64,000 nt of DNA from Amborella trichopoda (GCF_000471905.2 NW_006499535.1:149153-213152), one strand, 5' to 3'; shown: positions 25,800 to 37,390, numbered from the stretch's first letter. Notes: generated from the sequence alone by a model not told the origin. Translations and numbers: made by a program.

Positions 25800-26680
25800 T
25801 GTTTACGATGCAAAATCGGAGAGATCTCCAGAAGAAGATCTCTCAGATCTGAATACCACAAACTAATTTAAAAAAAAAAAAAGTGCTAGAGATAGTGGGG
25901 ACAATCGAATTCTGATCTGAGGCCAGATCTGCTCAGAAATGAGCAAATTGCTCTCAGATCAGTGGTAGAGCCAGCATCGATCCAAAATATGAAATAGGAA
26001 ATAAAATGCAATAAAACAGATTTAATCTAATAAAAATAAAAAATACATAAACGAAATGCAAAAAGGTGAAAGAAATACCAGACCGGGCCAGTTGGCCTGG
26101 GACTCCCGAGGCTTCGAGGCCTTGCCCATATCAGGACTGGCTGAGTTTATGTCGTGCGTCCACTTTGTCTCTCTCTTCAAGTTTTGACCAAGCTTTGGTT
26201 TGGTTGAATGGCTTTCTTGATAAAACTAGGGTTTTCCTAGGTCTAGGTTTTTCTTTTCTGAGCTCTCTCTCTAACTTCTAGCCTCCCACATCCCAGCTCT
26301 TTCTTTCTCCTCTAACCTACTCATTTAACCCCAAAGATTTTCTCTCCCCACCCACAAGTGGTACGATAGTTTATTTTTCTTATAGGCCTAATGGGGATGT
26401 AGAATAGAAACTATGGGATTTGCTAGGTGTAGAATAGATAATTACTAAAACTGGGGATTTGCTAGGTGTGGAATGGATAACTACTAAAAGCTGGAGATTT
26501 GCTAAGTGTAGAATGGATACCTACTAAAACTATGGGATTTGCTAAGTGTGGATCATAGGATGGGACCATGGTTATGGTGGTCTATAGTTTAGGGGTCTAC
26601 TAAACTAGTGTGGTCCTATGGGTTTTCTAAGGTTAGGAAAATCATGGAATTTGCTAGTTTTAAAAAATAGGGTGTCTACA
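25800..26680 (-). repeat. S 5' LTR (right)
   Basis: This 881-bp LTR runs from TGTTTACGATGC to GGTGTCTACA. It pairs with 16385-17283. By eye there are about 28 differences in the first 245 aligned bases. Confidence 0.93.
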
Positions 26681-26685
26681 GGTTA
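26681..26685. repeat. target site duplication of S, right (GGTTA)
   Basis: This is an exact copy of 16380-16384, immediately after the LTR end. Confidence 0.9.
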
Positions 26686-27250
26686 TAAAGTCCAAAGGAG
26701 ACTCACCCGACTTTTGTTTGGTGAAGGTTAACTTACCAAGGGTGATGGGTCTTGGCCCTGTCCCATAATAGCAGGAGGAAAATTGCCTAAGCATTTCGTC
26801 AGGAGTTGCTTAAGGGTTATCCTTCATGATTTTCCAGTGCCACATCAGGGGCTCTTCTGATAAGCTAGGTGAGAACATGACCTTAAGTTGGTTAGGTAGG
26901 TCTCACAATGTATGGACAATTAATATACAGACGTTGATGTGTGCCTCAGGATCCTCTTTCCAAGAATATTTGTTTATAAATCGTTGCATCATAAACCCTA
27001 CTGGTAGATCTTCTAGGTGTTGTAAAGTCTCTGGTATGTAGGCTTTAGGTGTTGAGAAATTCTAGATTCACATTCTCTCTAAAGATTCTTGGAGGCGTTT
27101 CATGCTTGTGAATTGGGTCGTTGGTATAACGGTGACCTAGCTAGGTTGTATGGTCGGTGGGACCTGTGTTTGCGATGTATTGCTTGCATAGATTGGTTGT
27201 TGGGCCCATGCAACGAGTTGCCCCAAGGATTGAGCCTGGGGAGTGTAGTG
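26686..27250 (-). pseudogene. gag: H gag, right fragment (between S and M2)
   Basis: On the minus strand the sequence reads 'QAQSLGQLVAWAQQPIYASN', then 'STPKAYIPETLQHLEDLPVG', then 'FSPSLSEEPLMWHWKIMKDN', then 'GKLTFTKQKSGESP'. These match the order in the S gag and in gypsy Gag in general (capsid start, the 'A..WY..' block, the 'L..iKQ...ES' block). The fragment ends at the S TSD on one side and at the M2 LTR on the other. It is the part of H gag that precedes 16384, separated by the S insertion. Confidence 0.75.
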
Positions 27251-29540
27251 TGGTCGAACTTGATTTTTTCTCGCACAGACGACAGGATAAAATCCTCTCT
27301 CAAACAACCGCAAAGGGTCTATGCACACTGCACGTTTGTTGGTGTGCATACATGTGCTCTCCTTTGTGCGGATAGGAACCAACAATGAGAAAGATTTAAT
27401 AACAGGGGTGTCACCTACCTCGTCTTTTGGGGGTTCGGGGACATGCCCAGGTGGTTCACCCTCTTAGAACAATTACGAGACCCTCCGGTTGTCAGCCAAT
27501 GCAATTTGGATACGAACTCTGCTCAAGATTTAACATGTCACCTTGTTCTCTTATGAGTTCACTTATGCTGGAAACTGCAATGTGAATTCAATGATATTCC
27601 TCTATAACGGCTCACTCAAATGGGGGCTGGCTGGCAAAAAAAAGAATGAGGGGAGAAATAGTGAGAAGAATCCCCCTATCCGCACAAACACTATGCGCTC
27701 AGGTAATCAGAGCAATTAAAGAGTTAGTCTCGACTGACGACTCAAGAAGACTCCACTCAAGTGAGTGAAGGAGAGAGCATATATACTCATGACTCAACTC
27801 GACTATACGAAGAGGAAGTTAGAGTGATGATTTGCTCAAAGCATTAAAGGAAAGATTGCAATACCATGGGTTCCGTTGCTCCAAGACCCACCACGCAATG
27901 AGAATGAGAGATAGAAGGGGGAAGAGACGGGACCACACATTTGTTGCATCTTTAGGTTATTGCATGAGGCAAGCAACGAGTAGAGAGAGAGAGAGGAAGA
28001 GAGAGAGAGAGGAAGGAGGAGAGAGAGTGGGCTTGAGATGTGGCCTAGCTTAAGACAGGGAGAGAGAGAACCAGACCGTGTGATCAGGTTGAGATAGGGG
28101 TAGTTTCTCTCTCTTAAAATTATCTCTCTCCTCACCGTTGGATCCAAGGGTTAAAAGCAAAAGATAAGTGGACGCAAGCTTAATGCCTCGATTTTGTTAA
28201 TGAATTGTCCAACCTTTTTACAATTGACCTAAGCTTGCTTATATAGAGGACCCACCAAACAGGGGTGGATGCTCAAAACTAAGCCCAATATAATTAAAAG
28301 GAATTACAATAAAATCCCAAATTTAAGAAAAAAGACCAAAATTCCCTAAAAAAACCTTTTTTCTAATGACAAAACCATCCCTTTCTGAAGCCCTTTGGAT
28401 GTTTGTGGAAGTAGTTCAGACAATCCATCTTTGTAGTCTCGATACATGTTTGATTTTGAAGAGTTTGATGTCTTTTAATCATCTTGAGATGAACTTTTCT
28501 CGAGGGGTAAAAATCCAGCTAAGTTATGAAGTTTGGCCATCAATGCAATGCGATCCATGGTGTTCCAGGTCTTTATGTTGAAAATGAATTAAAGAGGAGA
28601 CCCTCACAATTGCTTTACACCAAATTTTGTCTGATTTTGTTCTTGCTTGTGCTACTTTTGAATTCGGGAGGTCATCGAGAAAAGGGATTCCGGTGATCGG
28701 GAAATCTTTCCTTCTTCAATCTTGAAATTTGCACTATCCAACCTTAGATTGTGTGCAAAATTTCTACCAGATTGTAGCCCTTCATGATACGGTCGCATCG
28801 GACCCGACTTTGCGATGATCTGATGTACGGATCTCAAGTTATCGATTCACAAAGTTCGAGATGCCTTTCTTTCAAAACTCTGATTTTTATAGCCTCGGGC
28901 TCATCTTCTCTCTAAAAAAGCTTTGGTTATGGGTCATGTCATGATGCATGCCATATGTCAAAATGACCGGGTTGTCGAGACTAGCTTATATCAAAATTTG
29001 AGCGGGTTCCAATTCCAAACGAACAACCTGTGGGTGCTCGAAGAACATCCTGATATGTGAAAACACAGCCTCCATGATTGGAAACTGGTTTGGTGAAGCC
29101 GCACCGCAATGGTGTCAAACCTACTGGTTTGGGCCCAGAATGTTTCTGGGAGGTTCGATTGTGCCCAAATTTGGTCCCTGAGTGTTTGTTGAAGTTCTGG
29201 ATACAATGGCAGTGGTCTGGTATTATTTTTAAGCCCTTAGCATAGGGATATAGCTGTTAGATCTGTTTCCAACATGATAGGAACTGGTCTTTGAGAACTG
29301 AATTTCATCCTGATCGGGTCAAAACTTATCTGAATAGTGTGAGTATCATTCGGATATCCTAAACTACCCTTTTCATGCCTTTTAAGGCCATTCTAATACA
29401 TTTTCCAATTGCCCAGTTTTAGACTTATTTTGCAGTGTTCCCTTAGTCTAGCTGTCTTGGGTACCACCAAAACCAGGTTGTTACTGGCTCTCTTCTTATT
29501 TGTACCACGGATGTAAGTACATCAAAAATGACATATAACA
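27251..29540 (-). repeat. M2 3' LTR (left)
   Basis: It starts TGGTCGAACTTG, matching TGGTCAGACTTG at 57654, and stays collinear with the right LTR for about 1.65 kb until M3 cuts the latter. The right end is set at the CA of 'acatataaca' by alignment to the M1/M3 LTR-PPT junction, since 'gaatgctgcgct...agagaagcgag' follows here as in M1. It contains a GA microsatellite at 27985-28020. TATA box and end signals are listed separately. Confidence 0.75.
28239..28247 (-). promoter_or_regulatory. TATA box of M2 left LTR
   Basis: Minus-strand TCTATATAA, conserved at 58599-58607 in the right LTR and in the same setting in the M1 and M3 LTRs (followed on the plus strand by 'a.gggtgga'). Confidence 0.7.
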
Positions 29541-29904
29541 ACTTGCTTTGATGAATGCTGCGCTCTAAGAGAAGCGAGAAGTTCAACATTCGGAATAAGA
29601 TTTTGTTGTCGAAGTTCATCTTTCGAATCCTCACTAAGATGTGTTTTATTGTCTCTCAAAATAAATGTTTTTCTTCTCGACCTCCGGTGTTAGCACAATC
29701 CTTGAGGGGGAGATCATTCTAAGCTTCCCTTCAACCGAAGTGGACTCTAGCGATTGGGAGCCTTACGTGAGGGCTTCCTTCCCAATGCTACTGGAATCCT
29801 TTTTTTTTGGGAGAGTGCACTGATAGGGTGCCACGTAAAGGGCTTACCATTCCAGATCAACAATGCCTCCTGATGGCCCAACTAGTGGGTTCCCTTGGCG
29901 CGCT
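29541..29904 (-). other. M2 3' UTR start, no gene
   Basis: This follows the LTR/PPT junction. The word 'agagaagcgaga' links it to the same position in M1 (38690) and M3 (62010). The PPT itself is eroded here. No coding signal. Confidence 0.5.
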
Positions 29905-30545
29905 TTACCCCAATCTAGTTGGTGGTGTTTTTTGGTTATGGGGTCTGACTAATGGGTGCCTATGGTGGGCATTTGGTCCAAATTTAGTTGGTGGTGAATT
30001 TTGGCTCTGGGGCTGACTAGTGGGTACCCATAGTGGGCGTTTGGTCCCAATCTAGTTGGTAACAGCTTAGGGTCCTTTTGGTGGAGTCGATTTTAGAGTT
30101 GTAGGAACTTGATTCTGGCTCTAGGGCCGACTAGTGGATGGCCTTGGTCGGCTTTTGGTCCCAATCTAGCTGGTGGCGAATTTTCGCTCTGGGGCCAACT
30201 AGTGGGTGCCCTTGGTGGGCGTTTGGTCCCAATCTAATTGGTAATAGCTGAGGGTCCTTTTGGCAGAGTCGATCTCAGTACTGTAGGAACTTGATTTTGT
30301 CTCTGGGGTCGACTAGTTGGTGCCCTTGGTGGGCGTTTGGTCCCAATCTAGTTGGCAACAACTGAGGGTCCTTTTGGCGGAGTCAATCATAGTGTTGTAG
30401 GAACGTGATTCTGGCTCGGGGGCCGACTAGTGGGTTCCCTTGGTGGGAGTTTTTTGTCCCAATCTAGTTGGTGGTGAATTTTGGCTGTGGGGCTGACTAG
30501 TGGGTGCCCTTAGTGGTCGTTTGGTCCCAATCTAGTTGATGGTGA
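29905..30545. repeat. M2 3' UTR tandem array with short and long unit forms
   Basis: About nine units are marked by 'ggtcccaatctagttggt' and 'cgactagtgggtgcccttgg'. A short form (about 70 bp) carries 'ggtgaattttggctctgggg'. A long form (about 120 bp) carries 'gctgagggtccttttggc' and 'gttgtaggaacttgattct'. Short and long forms alternate irregularly, suggesting unequal exchange between two-unit blocks. Confidence 0.9.
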
Positions 30546-31198
30546 AGGGCTAGTCTGGATTTTACTCAACGCCTTGTGATTTTCTTAATTTAACTAGCTG
30601 AGGTTGTCTTTTTTACCAAGAGCTACATCAACCTGTTTATTTAATCCATGTGCTCTTACTGGTTTTCGCCTGAACTAGGTAGGAGTGGTGCCACAAGAAT
30701 GGTTTTTGCCAACTCCTTTTTGTTGAGCCGCTGTTACTCGTGACTTCGAGGTCATGTTCGCTTTTTTATTTCTATTTTTTATTCATGGTCCCTTGCAGGT
30801 TTTCGTCATGCTCAGTTTTCTTGTTTTCATGATACTTTTACTCATGGCTTCATGGCCATGCCCGCCTGTTATTTTTACTCATGGTGCCCTTGTGAGTTTC
30901 ACCATGCTCATTTTTTTTTTTTTGGCAGTTTTTACCCATAGCTTTGTGGATATGTCCTCCTGAAGCTTCTACTTTTACTCATGATTATTCTCATCATGCT
31001 CGGCTTCTTCTTTCTTTTTGAAGGGACTCCTCTTGAAGGATAAACGTGTTAGAGGTGAGCTGTGGATACCGTGAGTGAGCTATCAGAGGATAGAGGTGTG
31101 ACATAGCCGTATGTTTGTGTGGGGAGGCACACCAAGGTTGCGATATGCACATAGGCACGCGGAGCGCAAGGCTTCTCTCTTCTTTCGAGTAGGCGACA
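30546..31198. other. M2 3' UTR block shared with M1 and M3
   Basis: It contains repeated 'tactcatggcttcatggccatgcc'-like lines (30760-31000). The same style of block is found in M1 at 39690-39860 and in M3 at 62855-63020, which ties the three elements to one lineage. No coding signal. Confidence 0.6.
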
Positions 31199-31500
31199 AT
31201 GAGGCAAGCTGTTTTGGTGACGGACCCGTGTGTATGGGAAACGTCTCTAGGAAAGCGGAACTTCTCTGTGACAGGTCTGCAGACAAGGGAGATGTTATCA
31301 GGAAGGCGAAAGGTCTCTGCGATAAGCCCACAGATGGGGAAAACGTGGCCAGGGAGGCGAAATGTCTCTGTGATAGGCCAGTGGATAAGAGAGATATTGC
31401 CATGAAGGCGAAAGATCTCTACGATAGGCTTGCGGATAGAGGAAACGTCGCAGGGAGACGAAACGTCTCGGATAGGCCAGTGGATAGACATGTCATCATC
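31199..31500. repeat. 51-bp minisatellite in M2
   Basis: About six units have a period of exactly 51 bp (for example 31251, 31302 and 31353), each with 'ggaggcgaaaggtctctg' and 'gataggcc.gtggatag'. Because 51 is a multiple of three, several overlapping frames on both strands stay open. I regard those ORFs as repeat artefacts. Confidence 0.9.
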
Positions 31501-31748
31501 TCGGGATGAGAGATGTTTCTACGACAAGCCTGCTGTCTGGAGCGGCTTAATAAAAGCAGCAGTAGGTACGGAGTTAGACTGAACCTCGGGCAGATGAAGC
31601 GTCGTCAGGATGGCAAAACGATGGGAGATTTGACTCGCGGTTAAACGAGGTGTCTCGAGGAAGGTGAAGTGACGGGAGATTGAATTGTGGTCAGATAGAG
31701 CATCACCAAGGAAGCAACACATTTCGTGGCCAGTCCGTGGATGAAGTG

Positions 31749-31757
31749 GCCTATAAA
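31749..31757 (+). promoter_or_regulatory. putative TATA box of the antisense PMD gene
   Basis: CCTATAAAAAC lies about 50 bp before the first open frame of the plus-strand unit (31799) and just after the minisatellite. It fits a plant TATA box, but there is no transcript evidence. Confidence 0.4.
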
Positions 31758-31798
31758 AACGGGGTTCAAAGGGAGAGTGGGGAATTTTCTACCTTAGA

Positions 31799-33250
31799 AT
31801 GCCCTATTTCTTTGGCATTCCTTCTTTTGTAGAGAGAGAAAGAGAGTTTTCCCCCTTGGAGCATTTCCTCTATGTCGTCATAGCCTTAGCTAGCACCGAC
31901 GTTAGAGTGTTGAAAGGTTCTCATGATGATCCTGTGATTAACGGGGAGCATGTGCCTTCAGATCCTCAATGCTTGATTGAGATTCTGAAAGCAAAGTCCA
32001 AGGTTGTGCACAAGATTTTGAAGGGACATTAAGCCTGAACCCAATCTTGTCCATCAGAAAATGATGACTGGTCATGGTGATTGTTGTTGGCCTATAATCA
32101 GTTTCATGGTGGTTGCCAAATGAATGATTTGGTCAACTTTAATGTTTAGCGCCTGAGCGGAATACTAACATGTCGACCAGATGATCCTCTGCTCGGATCT
32201 ATGCTCGTTGCTGCTCCCTTAACCACCATCTGGTTCTTTGCCTTCACTTGATGGTGAGAAGAAGAAAGGGGCCTTTTCATTCTTTTCAAGCTCCCTTTGA
32301 AGAGAATGGTACTGCCCCTTTGAAGAGTTCGTCACTTTAGAAGGCGGTCGCACTTGTGGAGGCTGTATCTCTATATGGGAGACTTATTTCAAACAGATCT
32401 CTCTTTTTGTCGCTACCGATAATTATGACCACGGTTTTGTTATCCTTTTTTGTTCATGAAATTAATCCCCTTTTAGTTCGAATCTTCTTTCTTTCACTGT
32501 TGATAGCAATGGCCGGTACCAGCTCTACCCCTCCTCAAGGTATGGTTCTTTCTATTCGATTTGGTCTTGCTTTTCTTTTTGCTGTGTTTTCTCCTTCACC
32601 ATTGCAGATGTCATATTCCCTTATTTTTTCTGTTATGTGTCAAGTATTTGGGGGAATTCCTTTTTGCTTCTTTTGGAGCCATTCTCACTGTCTGTCGAGC
32701 TCTGCGAGCATGAGTCACTTCTTTTGTGGCCGTGCGTATCGCATTGATAGTACTCGGGCGCAGTCATGCCTGTATTCGCGTGTTGTGGGCTTTTTCAGCC
32801 ATGTCTTGGGCTTGGTTCGACGATATTGGTCGTGAGCAAGTCTTGTCTTTGGCAAGCCCTAACATGTATGCATTGAGTGAGGCTTAGTCTTTGTGTGCGC
32901 TCCACTCTGTCGCACGGGTTGCCCCTAGGTATTCCTGCTTTTTTGCTTGGACGCGCGATTGCTCTTGTATATGCCTTGATGGGGCATTGCTTTGAACTTG
33001 TGTTTTAGAGTCGCACACGTGCGCACGGTGGATGCATTGACTGCACGTGCATGCTTATGTTTGTGTGTATGCCCCGATGGGGCATCACTTGAACATGTGT
33101 TTTAGAGTTATGCACATGCGCACAATGAGGGCACTGTTTGTGTGTGCCCGCATCTTGAGCTTTGCTTGACCTCCTGTGCCTCTATGCCCGCGCCGGGGTA
33201 CAAGTTGCAAACCCACTTGTTGCCCACTTTTCTTTTGTTCTTTGCAGTGA
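31799..33250 (+). other. 5' part of the antisense PMD transcription unit
   Basis: Plus-strand open pieces (31799-32032, 32356-32835) lie here. Acceptor-like pyrimidine-CAG sites occur at about 32608 and 33248 ('tttcttttgttctttgcag'). The region 32830-33200 is unlike coding DNA and looks intronic, with 'gccccgatggggcat' lines repeated at 32977 and 33070. I infer a 5' exon/intron region of the PMD gene, without being able to fix exon ends. Confidence 0.4.
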
Positions 33251-35543
33251 AAATCATTGATGTAAACCAGCTGCCTCATGAAGGGGAACTGGGAACCAAT
33301 TCATATACAGTGCTTCTTTTGTTAGAGGGACCTCACTTGGTGTCATTCAGCCCTCTCAAGAGATAGAGTGGCCTTCCAGCATCACCTATGTAGGAGAAGA
33401 TGCTCAGCTCTGTAGGTACGAGAGTGCTAGGGAGGAACCTCTTATTCAAAGGGATGGCATGGCCCTTTACCATGCTCTCCATAGGGATTTTGATTCTAGC
33501 GAGGACTTGCCTACGTAGGGAAGAGAATGCTAGAGAGGATGGACTTTCGTTGGGTTGCTGGTACACTTTGTTTTGAGGGAGAGCACCAATACATGCTTGG
33601 GTATAGCACTTGGACACTCGATGTCCTAAACTCTCACGCTGAAATTCTGAAGGAATGTGGGCTAGCCGCGACGTGCCAATGCTCAGCTGGTTATTATGAC
33701 CGCTGCTCCAATATCATCAAAGCATTATTGGAGACATGGTGTTATAAGACCAATAGCTGGCATTTTGATGGAGGCAAGGCAGGAATTACTCTCTTGGACC
33801 TGTACTTCATAGGTGGCTTGGCCATGGTTGGGGAGATGTACGAAGAGTTCGTACCTAACAACAAGGCTATTTTTGGGAACCAACCCATTAATGGCATGCC
33901 GGCTTCTCCTGGTCTCCACGAGTTGTTTGAGATTTACCATCTTTAGCACTCAAAGACCAAACTCAAGTCTAGAGGGGTGCATTTTGAGGCATGAAGGGAC
34001 TATTTTCACAGGGATCCTCAAGATGGCGAGGATGCTAGTTCGAGCGCCCTGTGGGTAGATGAGGCATTAAAAGCGGAGGCAATCAAGGCCTCAAAGAGAC
34101 CAGTTACTTCCCCGAGAAGAGGGGAGAAGGACTATGTGTACCTGGCTGCCTACTTGGTCCTTTTCTTGCATAAATTTGCCTTGCCGAGGGCAAGGTGCTA
34201 CATCATCCGGCCGGGTTACTTCTATGTGGCCTACATAATGTCTCAAGGGAAGGATTTTGCACTGGCTCAATTTGTTATGTGCAGCATCTATCATGGACTG
34301 GGGGCTATTGCACATGGCAAATCTCCCTCAAAGGTCAATAAAAGTGAGGTCCTAATGGGTGAAGGCTTTACCGAGCATTTCACTACGAGTTTCCCAATCC
34401 ACTATGTCTTTGGGTGGCTCTCGGCATACTTCCCTAAGAGGAACACCGTCCTACATACAGCTGGGACGTATGAGATAAACGAGAGTCTTGTGAGGGCCGC
34501 CTTCCCTCACAAACTGAAATTTATCGAAATGAAGGCTATATTTAGGGGGTCGGGAGAGGCTCATAGGCTTTTGATTGATATCTCCTTTTTTTGCCAGTGG
34601 GAGCCCCTTTTCGATAGGTGGCCTCACTGATAGTGTATAAATGTTTTTTATGAGGTCTTCGACACGCTGACTATAGAGACAAAGGAGACCATGTACGTTG
34701 TGAGCGTGAGGAGTTGCATCCTTCCATTCAAGAGTGTGGGAGATAGAAAGCTAGAGGGTTATTTCCCTCATCATTTCGTGCCTCAGCATAGCCTGGGCCA
34801 CGGATGATGTTTTACCATACACTTCGAGAAGCAGTATGAGAAAAAGGGAGTGATGCACGATCATGAGGCCCCTGGAGTAAGTCGTGAGGCCTGGACCGAC
34901 CTTGACATGAGAATGCGTGGGAGACTGGTCTTCATCTCACGGGGTTGAGCAAGTTTGTGATCCCTCATTATGGTCATGTGGGTCATGCAACAGAGAGTTA
35001 CTTGTAGTGGTGGGACATCGCCAACCGCTCGTATTGGCGCTCCAACCATCCATGGAAGGCTATCAAAAGTGACAAATGCAATGGTAGGGCTGGGAAGTGC
35101 TTTGCTCCTCCTTCTTTCTCTAAAGTTTTTGACTTAAACCACTATCTTGTCAATTGGATAGAGCTTGTCGTGCCTCATTTGTTGAAGAAAGATGATGTTG
35201 GCATGGAATATCTATCTCTTGAGGGCAAGAAAAAATCTTTGTTGGATGATCTCCATTACATCTTAGGGTGGACCAAGGGAGGTGCGATCTTAGGTCATGA
35301 AGGAAGGCCTGTCTAGGACCTGAACATCTTCAAAATAAGTGGGCCACATTCTTCCCCATCGACCAAGTTTCGATGCGGCAACAAGCTTCAATCATAAAAG
35401 ATTTGAGGAGTTAGCCTCCGAAGGGGGAAAGAAAGAGAAAGGGGATACGGAGTCCCGATCGCATCTGTGCTGCTCCAACAAGAGGTGCTCGTGAGAGTAG
35501 GAGAGGTCTATCAACCCCGGGGCGTGTTTCCATCACCTCCACC
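33251..35543 (+). pseudogene. plant mobile domain (PMD) gene, first part, antisense in M2
   Basis: The translation shows the PMD core. 'SNIIKALLETWCYKTNSWHF' and 'GGKAGITLLDLYFIGGLAMV' (about 33710-33830) correspond to the 'W.p.t.tF.l..GE.TiTL.DV..l.gLpv.G' block, followed by 'GEMYEEFVPNNKAIFG'. Further on are 'KDYVYLAAYLVLFLHKFALP', 'GYFYVAYIMSQGKDFALAQF' and 'TSFPIHYVFGWLSAYFPKRN' (34120-34440). These are hallmarks of the aminotransferase-like PMD proteins (PF10536 group) encoded by plant transposons and some gypsy elements. The gene lies on the strand opposite to the M2 gag. M1 is inserted at 35543. The coding frame is broken. It could also be a captured host PMD gene (MAIL1/MAIN type). 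Confidence 0.8.
35539..35543. repeat. target site duplication of M1, left (CCACC)
   Basis: CCACC precedes the left LTR and is repeated at 52209-52213. Confidence 0.92.
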
Positions 35544-36419
35544 TGGTTAGGTGCCTCGATCTTGCCCTCTAGATCCCTAGAGGATAGGGCAGCACGCGTC
35601 TCAGGTTTCAAGAGAGACCCAGGACATTTATGAGATCGCTCTCTCTGAAACCTTGTTCGAAAACGGGGCTAGGTGTTACCAACCGGTGAGAGAGGAATTT
35701 AAAGGTGGGTTCGGGACTTACTCAGGTTGAATCACGTCGGCGCCCTCGTAGATCACGAAGAAAGTCCCCCAAGTAATGAAACTGGTTCGGAAAAACCTCC
35801 CTTAGCTCGTATTCTTCTTATTTTCTGCTTTCATGCAATCACACACATCTATGACAAAGGCGATGGAACAGGTGGGTCAGACCTCACCCTTTTCCTCTCT
35901 GATGATCATACGCAAGCATGCGTATTCAAAAAGAAGAAAGAAAGACGGGGGCGAGAGAAGAATTTGAGCAAGGGAGAAGATCAGAGCAGTGACTAGACTC
36001 GTGGATAATTGGCGTAACGTGGTAGCGAAACGGGCTCAGTAACTGAGATCGGCTCATGGGATTGCAACTAGACTCTATTGCCAATTTTGACTAGCTAAGC
36101 AAGATGGTCAGTCTGTCGTGCTAGTAAAGCGGCCCAAGCAAACCTGGGGCAGCAACATTACGGCTAGATGACAGGACTGCCATGAGATGTTAACCTCAAT
36201 CCCACTTGATCGAATGAAAGAGTAGCAAAGAATTGTTTAAAGAGAAGATGGGAATGGGTGGAACAAGAGAGAAGAAGGAAGAGTGGAGGGAGAAGAAGGA
36301 AGACGAGATGCCATCGGCGCTAGACATTGCTAACTGTTTCAAGAGATGAGAGAGAGAAGAAGCAGTCGGAGCTAGGCTTCACCGATTGTGTCAGATGAGA
36401 AAAGAGGAAGACAACTAAC

Positions 36420-37110
36420 TAGCACTAAGTCTGGCCAACTGACAGAAGAAGAGAGGAAAAACCAGCCAGTGTTAGGTCTCACCGACTGACAGAAGAGGAG
36501 AGAGAAGACCAACTGGGGTCAAGTCTCACCAATTGATAGAAGAAGAGAGAGAAGACCAACCTATTTTAGGCCTCACTGACTGGTAGAAGAATAGAGAGAA
36601 GACCAACCAGCGCTAGGTCTCGCCGACTGGTAGAAGAAGAGAGAGAAGACCAATTGGCACAAGGTCTCACCGACAGGTAGAAGAAGAGAGAGACTACCTA
36701 TTGACGCTAGGTCTCGTCGACTGGTAGCAAAAGAGAGAGAAAACCAACCGATGCTAAGTCTCGTCGATTGTTAAAAGGAGAGAGAAGACTAATCGATGCT
36801 AGGTCTCGTCGACTGGTAGAAGAAGAGAGAAGACCAACTGGCGCTAGGTCTCGCCGACTAGTAGAAGAAGAGAGAGAAGACCAACCGGCGCTAGGTCTCA
36901 TTGAATGGAAGAAGAAGAGAGAGAAGACCAACTGACGTTAGGTCTTACTGACTGGTATAAGAAGAGAGAGAAGACCAACCGACGCTAGGCCTTACCGATC
37001 GATAGAAGAAGAGAGAGAAGACCAACCGGTGCTAGGTCTCGTCGACAAGTAGAAGAAGAGAGAGAAGACCAATCGACACTAGGTCTCGTCGACTGGTAGA
37101 AGAAGAGAGA
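36420..37110. repeat. 47-bp minisatellite in M1 left LTR (about 15 units)
   Basis: Units read 'ctaggtctcaccgactgg' + 'tagaagaagagagagaag' + 'accaaccggcg', with 80-90% similarity between units by eye. I count about 15. It lies in U3, on the promoter side of the TATA box in element orientation. Confidence 0.92.
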
Positions 37111-37315
37111 TGAGAAAAGAATATGAGAGAGAAAGAGAAAGAGAGAGAAGAGAGAGAAAGAGAGCAAAGAGAGGAGAGAGTGAAGCGAAAAAAGAAAGAG
37201 GAGAGAGAAGAGAGAAAGAGAGAGAAAGTTACTTGCTTGAAGGGTATCGGTCCTTTTCATCTCTCTCCTCTCTCTCTCTCCAAGAAGTAATCACAAGTTC
37301 AAGCAAGGAATCAAA

Positions 37316-37390
37316 ATTTTATTGAATCTTATCAGAATCAACTGAAGGCTGAGGGGTCCCTTTACAATGAGGCAGTGCCCGTTTATATAG
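37316..37390 (-). promoter_or_regulatory. TATA box and polyadenylation signal of M1 left LTR
   Basis: On the minus strand CTATATAA lies at 37383-37390, and about 65 bases downstream is CAATAAAATT (about 37313-37323). The pair defines the U3/R region. The same pair occurs in the right LTR (50900-50907 and about 50831-50840). Confidence 0.65.

Larger units (their letters stand above)
16385..26680 (-). mobile_element. S: complete LTR element with gag only (TR-GAG-like), minus strand
   Basis: Two LTRs of 899 and 881 bp start with TGTTTACG and end with TGTCTACA (plus-strand reading). They flank 8.5 kb and are framed by the exact 5-bp TSD GGTTA. The PBS lies inside the right LTR (25779-25796, minus) and the PPT inside the left LTR (17284-17300), so the element reads right to left. 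The internal region holds a gag (about 19665-22020) but I find no RT, RNase H or integrase. That makes it a non-autonomous element like the plant TR-GAG class, dependent on another element's pol. LTR identity is roughly 89% over about 245 bases counted by eye, so it is a few million years old under a grass-type clock. Structurally whole, but its gag frame is broken in several places. Confidence 0.92.

Noticed and set aside
27089-27388. Four overlapping ORFs of 67-99 codons
   Set aside because: They straddle the H gag/M2 LTR border and overlap on both strands; the LTR part is repeated non-coding DNA.
30994-31509. Overlapping ORFs of 106-165 codons on both strands
   Set aside because: They are kept open by a 51-bp (17-codon) tandem repeat; no family resemblance and no reason to prefer a strand.
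33251-35543. PMD gene as a normal host gene
   Set aside because: It lies between the LTRs of M2, antisense to gag, and is broken and interrupted. Host origin of the captured sequence is possible, but the present copy belongs to the element.
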